This document shows positions 37,146-48,192 of a stretch of 64,000 nt of DNA, piece after piece. The notes under the pieces are model-generated. The model saw only the letters and a list, made by a program, of their open reading frames with translations, searched no databases and was not told where the DNA came from. Source of the DNA: Rhytidiadelphus loreus (lineage: Eukaryota; Streptophyta; Bryopsida; Hypnales; Hylocomiaceae); NCBI GenBank assembly GCA_947034895.1, contig OX344763.1:41787025-41851024 (forward strand). The letters are read 5' to 3'. Position 1 is the first letter of the stretch; the number at the start of each line of letters is the position of its first letter. The position numbers and the translations under genes are program-made.

Positions 37146-37700
37146 GGTGGATTCCTAAAATGGGAAGCAAAAGATCAGCAAAAATGTTGACAAGTCGCTG
37201 GAAAGATGAATAAAAAAAAAAAGGTCGACGGATCATCGCTGGGAAGATGAGTAAAAAAAAAGGTCAATGGATCAATGAATAGGGGAAAACAAACCTTGAT
37301 GAAGCCGAAATTGCTGCAACGAGGAGCGATGGAGCAAGCAGGAGCGGGAATAGGCGGGAGATTCAAACCGCTCACGAGAGGCGGGAATGCGGGAGTATAA
37401 ACCCCCACCCACCCACAAAAAATTCAAACCGCTCACGGGAGGCGGGAATGCGGGAGTATAAACCCACCCCACCCCCACAAAAAATTCACTCACTCAAGGA
37501 ATTGTAAGTGCGGAGAAGCGGGGTAACAATAGAAGAGAAGAAGCCAAGTTGTAGGTAAGGTAATCAAGTTGGAATGGAAGAGAGGCCCAAAAGGCAACAT
37601 ACAAGGTAAGGTCGCAGAAGCAGATTGCAAAGGAAGTCCAAGGAAGAAGTCCAAGGAAGGAGATGACAAAAGTGAAGACAACACAAAGGCGGCGCATTGA
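37146..37700. repeat. 5' untranslated part of the pogo-like element, with short direct repeats
   Basis: Lies upstream of the transposase on the minus strand. Two duplicated stretches are visible: GTAAAAAAAAAGGTCRAYGG at about 37210-37275, and GCGGGAATGCGGGAGTATAA at 37380-37400 and 37440-37460 with AAACCGCTCACG before each. On the minus strand TTTATACTCC could act as part of the element promoter. Confidence 0.6.
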
Positions 37701-37809
37701 AGTTTAGCACTACACTAATTGTCCTAAAATTGACATTTAGTATAGGGTCAAGTAGGGTGGTAATTACACTAAATGTAATCCAACACTAAATACCCTTTTT
37801 AGTGTAGTT

Positions 37810-39105
37810 CCCCCATCACTTAAAGAATTCACCTACCACAATTGAAAAATTGATTGATTAGTAATAATGAAGACAAAATTTGTCAACCCCGCAACATGGA
37901 CTAGGCTCTCAACCTTCATGGTCTCTATGTGTTTTTTTTGGATTGCACTCTAGGGTTAGAATTCAAAACCTTCCACCATACTAGAATGCTCGTGGTCATT
38001 GTCTTCTTTGTCTTCTTGTTGGTTTAAACTTGGAGTTTGTGGAGGTCTTGGATTGTTGTCTTTGAGATGCTCTAGCCCCCCGTGATCTTGTGTCCTCGAT
38101 TTACTTTTGGCACTACTTCTTCCCTTATTGCTAGCAATCCTTCCTTGTCTTCATTGCAATAGATGTTTTTCTCCCCTTCAATCCTCCTAATTTGATGTGA
38201 TTGTTTTTTTATTAATCCTTGGTCTTCCTGCTATATTAGTGGGCCATAGAATTCCTTGTTGTCATCCTTGACACTAGCACTCATTGTCCTAACTCTCTTG
38301 GTTTTTTGTTCCTCTATCTTCTTGATCCATTATACCACCTCCCCAGTTGATTGCATCCTTGCCATTTTCTCGCCCTTATTGGCTATTGCACTCTTGCTAT
38401 CATATCTTTTTTCTATGATTCTAACCATGTTTTGGGTTGCAAAATTTCTTTGTCATAGTCTCATACTTGCAACTATCACTATGGGCCCTCATTGCATTCT
38501 TCTCATGTTGCTCACTTCCTTACACTTGTTGCTCGTGGTGTCATTAGTTGTCTTCTCCGTGGATTTTGTCTCCATTCCTCAAATCTTGTCCCTTTGGTTG
38601 CTATTATATGGTCTCTCTCATTTCCCTTGTCTTATTGATTTGATGTTCTTTGCCTTGCCTTGCACTTTCGGCTTACAAGGTTCTCAAAATCCAATTTTCT
38701 TGTGTTTTAGATTCTCTTCATATTGTCATTGTTGTTCAACCTTGCCCTATAATCAAGCCATGTGCCTCGATGTTTTTGTCTCTAATTTTTGTCTCCGTAT
38801 CTTGATTTAATTCATTAGTTGCTATGTTGGATCAATTGTCCCTCCATTGCGAATTGTTGAACTATGGTTGGCCTTCTAGTAGTATTTTGTTTATTTGCAC
38901 AATTTGGGTTTTAGGGTTCACAAACCTTGATTGCCATCCACCAAATCCATCAACACAAACATTCCTATCAATTCTCCTACATCCAATAGCCTCTATCAAA
39001 TCCATCATTTTCCACCAATTCTTTCTACAAAAAGATGAAAACTACTTGACAAATTGTTTAAAATCCTCTCTTATGTAATCTCTATACTAATAATCTAGTA
39101 TAACA
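37810..39105. other. C/T-rich low-complexity noncoding stretch
   Basis: Biased composition produces a 184-codon Leu/Ser/Phe-rich frame (38256-38810) beginning with TTG. It has no recognisable domain and is not annotated as a gene. CTTG-type strings recur and may represent another weak motif-array block. Confidence 0.5.
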
Positions 39106-39107
39106 AA

Positions 39108-39980
39108 ATTATGAAACATTCAAAGAATTTGAATAATTTGAATAACTATCCACTAAAGGAAAAGAAAAAATATTTTTTTAGGAATTATGATTTACCAAGT
39201 GTTGAAGGGATATTGACTCCTCAAGGAGACAACAAGTAGTAGATGGATGATAACATATTCAAGTGAAAATTGTACATGGGAGATTTATGAAATGAATTAA
39301 ATTACATTCAAATACATCAAATATAATTTTGTTTACTCTACAACAATGAGACTAGCTTGGTCACTCAATGCTTCATAATATTTGTACAAAGATAGAAAAA
39401 AATTAAGCTCATGCTAAAATGAAAATCTTATGTTTTAGTTCTCCTAAAATCACAATTTCTTATGCCTCAAAGGATCAAGGTCAACATTCCAGGGTTATGG
39501 TTCTTTATAGGGCACTCAAAATGTAGTCCCCTATGACTATTTTTTATTCCATTTAGACTTTGAAATTCATTATTTCAATGGTGGTTCAAAATTTTTGTCT
39601 ACGAACAATTTCCTCAACAATTTCAATACAAGTCACATAGGTTATACTACCTTACCAAATACTAAATTAAATGAATTGGATTTGATTTAGATTCTTTGGG
39701 AATTTTAGAATGAAAATTGTACAATACATATCCTCTTGTAGAAATACAATCTAAATGCACATAGTTTAGGTTTATAATGCTTTTCTTATCTTTGAAAAAT
39801 AAAATGGTTGACAATCGCAATCAATCCATAATAAGTCCTTTAATTCTTTGAGCACATTAAAAATAATATTTTTCCACTTTATTTAATTTTTCAATTGGTC
39901 ATGAAAGTGGAATTGCTTCCTATCCCCTCATTAGTCTCAGCTAGCCTCTAAAGGACCAAATGTTCATTCAATGGAGTCTT
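39108..39980. repeat. Dispersed repeat, copy A (left part)
   Basis: Matches 58141-58810, sharing TATGCCTCAAAGGATCAAG, CAACATTCCA, CATTTAGACTT, CAATGGTGGTTCAAAA and GGTTATACTACCTT in order. Copy A carries about 200 extra bases near 39155-39350. The homology stops at about 39980 and resumes at about 46435 with the sequence that follows directly in the partner copy. Confidence 0.8.
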
Positions 39981-40496
39981 GAAAATTGAGGTGTCGTTGC
40001 CAAATTTTTAATTTTTATGTCTATTTGGCTATTGATGTGTGAATAGAGTTAGCAACTTGTCTTATTTCCATTAGCAAGTGCTTTAGGGTTGTATATATTA
40101 TACAAAAGTCAAATTGGTGATCGATTAAATATAAAATAGACTAATTGGGAGGGATAGAAAAAGAGCAAATAGGCTTTACAACCTTTCTTATGAAGTGCTA
40201 TATTCACAATTTTAGGACTATATGTCTAAAGGTCTATTAGCTTAGTTTCTAGTTCATATAGATGATATGAGTATATGACTCATGTATAAACTTGCGCTCA
40301 AACCTGTGAATATAATTTTTCAGCAAATTAATTGCAAATCGTTTGTGTTTGCTATGTTCTTGTATTGAATTTTTTTGTGTTGGCTTTGAATTACAATATA
40401 TATGAGCTGTGAGATAAATCGTGGAGTTGTGTGAGTAATCAAATTGTCAAGAGTTGGTAATGCATGAATGTTTTGTAGTGTGAGAGTACTTTGTGT
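39981..40496. other. Noncoding left part of a large insertion
   Basis: Absent from the related copy at 58.8 kb, so it belongs to the roughly 6.45-kb insertion spanning about 39980-46435. AAATTGTCAAG-like strings begin at about 40440 and continue beyond the CACTA element. Confidence 0.5.
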
Positions 40497-41989
40497 CACT
40501 ACAACAAAAGCAGTGTTTTATGATTGCAAAAAACGACTGCAGTGAGTCGTAAAATCAAAAAATATGACTCGCGCGAAAATCATCATAGATGACTCGGAAT
40601 ATGACTGACTGCAGTTGTTTAGAAGCAGTCACTTCAGACATCAGTCATATTGGCAGTCATATAAGTTGAAAGGTATAAATACCCATAATTAGTCATAGTA
40701 TGACAACAAGGCGTATATTTTGACTTTTTTTGACTTTTTCTTGAGCTGCCCGGGTAAATGAAAAAATCCTACGTGGAATATGACTGCATTCAGTCATATT
40801 TTTGATGACGTGGAATATGACTATGGTCAGTCATATTTTGTGGAATATGACTGCGTTGAGTCATATTTTTTGATGACGTGAAATATGACTGCGGTCAGTC
40901 ATATTTTTTATTACTATGAAATATGATTGCATTTAGTTATATTTTTTGATGACGTGGAATATGATTGTGGTGAGTCATATTTTTTGTTATTATGGAATAT
41001 GATTGCGGTGAGTCATATTTTTTGATGACGTGGAATATGATTGCGGTGAATCATATTTTGTAGTCATGTGGAATATGACTGCGGTGAGTCATATTTTGCA
41101 GTCATGTGGAATATGACTGCGGTGAGTCATATTTTTTGATGATTTGTAAAACGACTCTTCTCAATCATATTTTTCAGTCATATTGAGATCACTTAGTCAT
41201 TTTTTGGAAATTATTATAATCATTTTGTGACTCCAAGTAGTCATTTTTTTATTGATATGTATTTTGAACTATGAATTGAACAAATCATACAACGGTTGTA
41301 AGATACCTAAGCATATTTGCAATTATACATTAAAATGATTTAACAATTGAATAAAAAAATTCATGTAGTTAAAAACAAATACATATGATTTTAAAGATAT
41401 ACAAGAAACAATTATATTGGAGAGAGAATATATAAGAAGGAATGTGACTCCTTTCAATGACATTTATAATTTATTAGTCACAAATACAAAATATGTATAT
41501 CACAATGAATTATTTACACAAGTCAATAGAGACTATATTTTTTACAATAATATGAAGTAAGTTGCAAATAGCCTCCAACAACTTTGTTCCAATTTTATTG
41601 CTTCCATATACAATTAAAGAAATAGGAGGTTAATTTTTAATGAACATACAACAAAGCTCAATCTTCAATAGTTTATAACAATAGAAAATATGTAATTCAA
41701 ATTTAGGGTAAGAAGAAAAACAATGGTGATGCAAGGAACAAGAAAAAAAAAAGGCAACAAGTGCTAAAAGATAACAACAAATACAAGTTAAGATGCACAA
41801 GAAACAATAAGGAGCAACTACTAAGAGGTAACAAGAAACAATAAAAAAGAGTTAAGATGCAACAAAAAGAAACAAGAAACAAAAAGAGAGAACAAAAAGT
41901 AAGAAATAAGAAAGAAGAAGAAGAAGAAAGAATTGAGATGCAAGAAGAAAAAAACAAGAAGGAATAGTGAAGATGCAACAAAAGACAAC

Positions 41990-42250
41990 AACTCTAAGAA
42001 GTAAGAGTAACTCTAAGAAGTAAGAGTAACTCTAAGAAGTAAGAGTAACTCTAAGAAGTAAGAGTAACTCAAAATGCAACAAAAGACAACAACTAAGAAG
42101 CAAGAGTGAATTCAAGATGCAACAAAAGACAACTAGAAAACAAGAGTGAACTCAAGATGCAACAAAACACAACAATTAAGAAACAAGAGTGAACTCAAAA
42201 TGCAACAAAACACAACAACTAAGAAACAAGAGTGAACTCAAAGAGACAAG
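41990..42250. repeat. Purine-rich tandem repeats inside the CACTA element
   Basis: Four to five units of about 19 bp (TCTAAGAAGTAAGAGTAAC) are followed by four to five units of about 45 bp containing ATGCAACAAAACACAACAA and CAAGAGTGAACTC. The wider region from 41.7 kb is A/G-rich. Confidence 0.9.
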
Positions 42251-42314
42251 AGAAAAGAGACAAGAGACAACAAAAGGTAAGGAAGAAGAGTCAAAAGAAG
42301 TAGTGGCTACGATT

Positions 42315-42400
42315 TCAAAACCCTAAAAAAAGCCCGGTTAGGGTTTCAAAACCCTAAAAAAATGAAGGCTAGGGTTTCAAAACCCTAAAAAGTGGTGATT
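42315..42400. repeat. Telo-box-like tandem repeat (TAGGGTTTCAAAACCCTA)
   Basis: Three units of about 36 bp, each containing the palindrome TAGGGTTTCAAAACCCTA; a fourth is decayed. AAACCCTA is the plant telo-box found in promoters and telomeres. Its presence inside a transposon may be chance or regulatory. Confidence 0.85.
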
Positions 42401-42749
42401 AGGTTTCAAAATTTTAAACAATGGCTTGTCTATATTTTTTTTGATTGCTCATGTTTTTCTTAGGTTGCCCAAAAATAAAAAAATGTTACTACCATGAAAA
42501 TAAAACTAATAATATAACTCAATGTTCTCAAACGAGTTTCCTACCATTTCCTATGAAATATTTTGGTGTTCCCAACGGACATATAATATACGCCCGTGAA
42601 GTACAAGGCCCAAAAACAACTGGCAATCATATTTTGCAGTCATATTTCTCCCCAAGGTATTGACCTCCAAGAATATGACTGCGAGTAGTTGCTAGTCATC
42701 CTTAGTCATATTTTTGCAGTCATAAAACACTGCCGTTGTTGTAGTGTGT

Positions 42750-44050
42750 GCAAATCTTGTCAATTCAACTAAAAAATTTTGTGTACAAATTGTGAGATAA
42801 TTTGTACAATTACTTGAGTGATCAAATTAACAAAAGTTGAAATTTGGGTGCAATTTGCATTGTGCGTAGGTGTATGTGCGAGAGTAATTGAAATTGTGTT
42901 TGTTGAGCTAGTGTGTAAGAATTACACAATTAAGTTGTCAAGTTGCTATAATTGTTTAAAGATTTGTGGGCTTTTCCTACATTAGACGAGCATATGCCTA
43001 CTAAAGGGCATTAAGAAAAACACAATTCTTTGTCCTCAACATGCGTGCAAATAGGGGTCCCATGCGCATAGTGCTCTGAACATTCACGATGGTTTCAACT
43101 TCTAGTTTTTGGTGAAATGTGATCACTATTAAGTCTTTACAAAAGGCCATTTTAGTTTTTTAGTTTATGATTTTCTAATTATTATTATTTTATACTTAAT
43201 TTTATCTATTTTCTGTAATAAATTGTCTTTTTTTTCAAAGAGTATTGTTTTAGTACTTATAAGTAGTCAAAAGTACTATAAACCATCAATTTTTCAGATC
43301 AACAACTGAGATTGTTCCGTTTTGTAGTATTGTAGTACTCATAGTACTCAGTGCAACAAATTGTTGTTTTGGCAGAATACTACCAAAATTGTTTGGTCTT
43401 TCTTGCAATCACCTAGTTGTCAAGTCACAAGAGTAAAAAATTGCCGAGTGTTGACTTGATGTGTGTGCATTTTGTAATAGTGGTCTGTAAATTTGTTCAA
43501 AGTCTTCAATGGTCAATTTAACTAGGTCATACCATGAATATGGAGTGTTGAATTGTCTAGTCATATAGGAGATCAAATTGCTAAGTTTAAATATAGTATT
43601 GTCAAGAGTTTAAATTTGTAATTGTTGCCATCGTGTATACATGTGAGAATTCAAAAAATTACTGAAGCCTAAATGTACCTAATCAACAATATTAAAATGT
43701 GTTCAATGGAGTAACCTAGGTGTAGTTGTGAATTTTGCTTGAATTAACTTGGGAAACCTAGTGAGATTGCAATTTTGGGAGGAGGTTGAGTCAAGGCTAT
43801 AATTCTCTCAATCTAATTGCATAAATAATTGTGACAGATGGTGAAAGAAATGCTATCATGAATGCTTGTGTGAATGTCAAATTGCATTGGATACCACACT
43901 ATATGTATAAATGATTCAGGTCCATTTGATTGTATGTATGTGTTTGTGGATACTTGGTGGAAGTGTTGAGTTGATGTATGTTCAAGTTGTGTGAATAATA
44001 TAAAAATATGTGAAGTCCAATTGTCAAGTGAGACTAAGTTCCTATGAAAA
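42750..44050. repeat. Motif-array block with CAAATTG / AATTGTCAAG signature
   Basis: G/T-rich DNA with many CAATTTG, AAATTGTG and AATTGTCAAG variants. The series starts at about 40440, is interrupted by the CACTA element, and resumes at 42750. A local cluster of AGTACT occurs at 43250-43350. It is less clear-cut than the block at 31.7-33.65 kb. Confidence 0.45.
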
Positions 44051-44056
44051 ATTGTC

Positions 44057-44274
44057 TACTATAAGAAACCCACATTTAGGTGATGAGTCCTAATTTTTTT
44101 TAAAGGGATTTTAGGTGATGTCCAATGCAACAAATCCATGTTTTTATGTCAACAAAAACGTCCAATGTAACATCAATGTTGACATAAAAACACGTTTTTG
44201 TTGCATTGGACATCACCTAAAATCCTTTTTAAAATATTAGGACTCATTATCTAAAACACAAGTTTCTTATAGTG
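44057..44274. mobile_element. CACTA-type hairpin MITE
   Basis: A 218-bp near-palindrome. The right end is CACTATAAGAAAC in inverted orientation and the left is TACTATAAGAAAC, with GTC and GTT as a slightly diverged 3-bp target duplication. The arms share GAGTCCTAAT and GATTTTAGGTGATGTCCAAT. No coding capacity. Confidence 0.8.
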
Positions 44275-44960
44275 GTTGCCACTAACCACCTGATTGGAGA
44301 AGTCAATTAGCAAATGTGGTATTATGATCCAATGTAGTAAGGATCTTTAAATAACTTGAGTTAACCAATTTTTGCACAATTGAGGCTTCATCTTAGTGTA
44401 TTTGGGGCAATGAGAAAATGGTTTAATTATGATCGTCTAATTCTTCAATACAAAAGTTTGCAATCTAATTAATCTCAATTGTGTATCTCTTTCCAATTAA
44501 ATTTAAGTGTCAAATTCTTGTGTGCAATATACAGGTTTGCAATTTGCTATTGTTACCTTATTTGCACGATGGTCTAATTGCAAGTTCTCAATCTTTGTCA
44601 TGTTGGCAGTATAGCTTGGATTCTAAGGCAAGTCAATTGGGCATGACAAGAAGTGAAAACAATTTAAAGAACTAATTAAAGAATTTGTTTCATACCTAAA
44701 AAAACTGTATTTTAAATATATAACTTGGCATTTGATTGCGTTGATAGTGTATACATGTTGCATGACAAATTGATCAAAATTTGAGGATTTGACCAGAGAT
44801 TTGACATTTGAGCCAAAATACTATATAGGATTGGGATAGCATATATTCATTGAGTCTATTATAAATAGCATCAGGGTTGGACAGTCCCTAATTGCCTATA
44901 AGCGTGGTTTCTTTTATTATTCCCTAAAACAAGCCTCAAATCAAATTAGATAAATATCTA
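44275..44960. other. Noncoding stretch
   Basis: Transition between the CAAATTG-type and ACTATAGATT-type blocks; nothing else seen. Confidence 0.4.
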
Positions 44961-44969
44961 AAATACAAA

Positions 44970-46370
44970 ACAAGTGACTATAGATTGGTATTTTTTGTAG
45001 ATTGAACTATTGATAAATTCCTATAGTTTTGAGTTTGTTAGTAGGGAGGTATGGGTGCTCTAGGGTAATCCTATAAGGTAATGGATTTAATCCATTTCCA
45101 AGGTTTATGCACAATTGAAGGGAATGGGGAATGACTACTTCAAACCAATACAATAGATCAATTAGCCTTATTATAATTAACACCAAGGTTAAGAACTTAG
45201 TCAATCTCTAGTCGATTCCATAGCTTTCGCTTTGTTCTCTGGCTTCCTATCAACTCCACCAAATACTCTAGTACAATCTTCTATTGATTTGCTCCTCCAA
45301 TTGTCCAACATCTTCAATTGATTCCTTTGCTTTTACAATTTAGCTCCAGCTTTCCTTTAGTTGGACTCTTGTTATTTTCTTCCATAACAGATTCCTTCTC
45401 AATTTTACACTTAAGCTTTGAATAACTCAATCAATTACAGTATTTACATTTCTTCACTTCTTTCTTAGCACATTCCTTATCCATTTTATATCACTCATAT
45501 TCAGTTCTATTGATCCTGGTTTACAGATTTACACTCAGTGTATTTCTAATCACATCATTTCTATAGATTAACTCCCAATTCAAATCATGAACTCTCGATA
45601 GCATCATACTCAGACACAATTGATACAACAATTAAAACTAGATTCAGACATGCCTTCATGGCCAGACATGACAATAGAATTTCCTCACAGAATTAAATCC
45701 ATAGACTTATCTCTCTGCACAATTACACACTTACAATTGATACACATAATTTCAGAACATACAGTCATTCACATCTATAATCACAACACAATAGAAAACT
45801 TCACAATTTTCATAACTCAATCATAAATCCACACACATACAATTTCAACTCCATTGAACACAATTTCCACCGATAATCTCCATATTGAATTTCATTATAG
45901 AAAATATTACAATTGTTTTTCATCCTCTCCAACTCCGCTCCTTAACATCTATCGATCCAGCCCAACTAACACAGACACCAACACTATAGAAACTAACTCC
46001 GTTCTCTCTTAATTATTACAAACAAAACTATAGATCATTCCACCTCTTTCGGCCAACACCGCAGGAGCCCTAGACTTCTTCCAGACTGCCTTCAAAAATT
46101 CACAATCGTCCTCTTCACCTTGTTCACCTGACAGGTAAATAACCGCCACTATAGATTTGCACCCCATTCATCCACTACTATCTATCTATTAGTGATAAAC
46201 TATAGTAAAGCCTACTTTACTAATAATATTCACAAATTAGCCTTTAAAGCACTATAGAAACATGAAAATCAGAGTTTAAAATCAAAATTTCCTACAATTC
46301 ACATATTCACTATAGATTCTATGACTACAGTGACCTTAGTCACAAAACAATAGACTTATTGACCTTTCCT
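44970..46370 (+). repeat. Motif-array block with ACTATAGATT signature
   Basis: Roughly 25-30 variants of a decamer around ACTATAGATT. These include CACTATAGATT, AACTATAGATC, ACAATTGATA, CTATCGATC and CCATAGACTT. They lie irregularly in otherwise non-repeated C/A-rich DNA. The architecture matches 31.7-33.65 kb but the motif is different. It lies 1.8-3.2 kb downstream, on the minus strand, of the TATA block at 48.15 kb. Confidence 0.65.
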
Positions 46371-46434
46371 AGAAGAATTATTAGTTGTCTTGTGGTTTTG
46401 TTGAATAGGCAAAATGTACATTACATGAAATAGA

Positions 46435-47125
46435 ATTATATGAAGTCAAATTTTTTATGGTGTTCTCAAAATTATGATACAAAATAAGAACATTCATCCC
46501 CTTCATGGAAATTTGATTGGATGTCCATATCAAGAGTTATGATGCCTAAAAAAACTATGGGCAATTTTGGCATCTTTTGCTAAATTCTTCATCTAATCAT
46601 GAAATTTGGTATGTAAGTAATTAACATGATACAACATTTAATTGTAATAAAAACTATGATTAGTACATAAATCTCATTCCAAGAGGAGTCAAACTCTACT
46701 GACCTTATTGGACAAGTTTGAGAAAAAACTTTTTCTTCTAACTTCAAAGTCATCTATTATCTTGAAATTTGTGACCTCAAAATTCTTTTGATGTTTTTCC
46801 ACATATTCCAAATGTTTTCTTTTAAATTTTCATCATTTGGATTTCAAGCAAAAATTTCCTCACTACACAAGAAATCATCAAAAAATGACTAGTGTATTGC
46901 TAGTTCACTTAACTTCTAAAAGTTCTTAAGGCCATTTTTTATTAAAAAATTCTCAAAATTGTCAATGTCAATGCAAACAACAAAAAATAATTTAAAGATG
47001 TGTTCCTTTTGCATATCCAATTGTAGGCTTTTGCACTAGACTAGTATAAAAATGTATGGAAGAAATATCAAAAACTTTTACGACATTAATTAGAAAACCA
47101 ATTTTTTTGCTTTTCACCTAACTAG
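46435..47125. repeat. Dispersed repeat, copy A (middle part)
   Basis: Matches 58825-59510: GTTCTCAAAATTATGA, AAGAACATTCAT, ATCTTTTGCTAAATTCTTCA, CTCATTCCAAGAGGAGTCAA and GACTAGTGTATTGCTAGTTC in the same order. Both copies carry the left part of a TTAA-type element at the same place (46910 and 59276), so that insertion predates the duplication. Confidence 0.85.
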
Positions 47126-47377
47126 ATTATTGGGAAAAAAAACTATAACAAAATGAAAGACAAGGATGAGTAGTACGGTGTACAAAGTCAAAGCTCCACA
47201 ATTTATTAGAAACAAAAACATAAAAACCTTGTGTACCAAACACACGGAACTTTGACATGGATCACGTGTCTTACACAATGCACTGAAAAGAGGTGAAGCC
47301 TCAATTTCTTCCATTTCCTCCCCCCTTCCCCCAACAAAAAATTAAAAAAACTGTTGATTTAAAAATAAAAATAAATC

Positions 47378-47565
47378 TCCCCCCCCCCCCCGAATGCCAT
47401 TGATCTTGAAAACATCCCTATATATGGATACGAATACAAATATGGATAGATACGATATGGTATATGGATATGGATATATGTTTGGGATACATGTACGATA
47501 TGAGTACAGATATGGTCATGGTATGTGATACGGTTATAATACGGGGATATGAGATTTATCCCATA
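47378..47565. repeat. C homopolymer and degenerate GATATGG/GATACG simple repeat
   Basis: A run of 12 or so C residues (about 47378-47391) is followed by about 150 bp of loosely repeated GGATA, GATACG and GATATGG strings. Confidence 0.85.
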
Positions 47566-48104
47566 TCGAATGCCACTCCCACCCTCATCTGAAAATTACA
47601 AGTGGTGGAATGGGGGTGGATTTCCAAAAAAAATTAATATAATTTAATTTAAATTTCCCCGGGGGAGTACTAGGGGGTTAAAAAAATTTGAATTTGATTG
47701 CATTGTGACATCCGTATCACAATGCACTCAAAAGAGGCAGTAGCTGCCTCATCCCCTTTTGGATCATGTGTCTTATGTGGATCACGTGTCTTACATGTGA
47801 GCTTACATGTCAAGGCTCTAGGGAGAATTCTCCAAAATGAAAATTTTCAAACAAAGGAGCTAGTGCAAGACAACAACAAAAAGACAATGATCCAAAAACT
47901 CAAATAAATGCACAAAATCATAAACATTAGTATACAAGTGCCACAAAACATGTGAACAAGACACAAAGTATCAAGCCATTTGAAGGGACCTCCACATCCT
48001 TCAAAGAGTGCACCAAAACACTAAGATTTGAACAAAAATGCTCCCAAAACACCATGTGAACAATAAATGGCCAAATTGGCCAAAAACACTACATAGACAA
48101 AATG

Positions 48105-48180
48105 TCAAAGGTTCAACATTAGAAAATGGGGGTGGTTTGGGAAGAGAAGGGGTGGCCTTTTATACATTCTCCAAAAGCCT
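48105..48180 (-). promoter_or_regulatory. Minus-strand TATA-containing block, copy 3
   Basis: On the minus strand: TATAAAAGGCC, CCCTTCTCTTCCC, AAACCACCC and CATTTTCTAATGTTG. AAAATGCTCCCAAAACACC at about 48035 also matches 27300 (copy 1). Confidence 0.5.
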
Positions 48181-48192
48181 CCCCTCATTTAA

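Larger units (their letters stand above)
35328..37804 (-). mobile_element. Pogo/Tc1-mariner-type DNA transposon with intact ends
   Basis: The terminal inverted repeats begin CACTAAAAAGGGTATTTAGT and match perfectly at both ends; the identical stretch extends to about 30 bp including flanking bases. TA at 35326-35327 and 37805-37806 forms the target duplication. Extra copies of CACTAAATG-like strings lie just inside each end (35375-35480 and 37705-37790). The single gene inside is a DDE transposase on the minus strand. The ends also begin CACTA, but the TA duplication and the enzyme type place it with Tc1/mariner/pogo, not CACTA. Confidence 0.9.
40497..42746. mobile_element. Non-autonomous CACTA (En/Spm-type) transposon
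   Basis: The ends are inverted copies of CACTACAACAAAAGCAGTG, extending to 31 bp with three mismatches. TGT at 40494-40496 and 42747-42749 is the 3-bp target duplication. The left subterminal region (40510-41210) carries about a dozen direct and inverted copies of ATGACTGCGGTGAGTCATAT, and the right one (42620-42735) a few more. This is the usual CACTA design of clustered transposase-binding sites. No transposase frame is present, so it would depend on a partner element. Confidence 0.9.

Noticed and set aside
35328..37804. Calling the 35.3-37.8 kb element a CACTA transposon because its ends start CACTA
   Set aside because: The flanks show TA, not a 3-bp duplication, and the enzyme is a pogo-type DDE transposase.
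38256..38810. 184-codon hydrophobic frame resembling a membrane protein
   Set aside because: It starts with TTG and lies in C/T-rich low-complexity DNA. Its Leu/Ser/Phe/Cys composition follows from base bias, and it has no motif or gene context.
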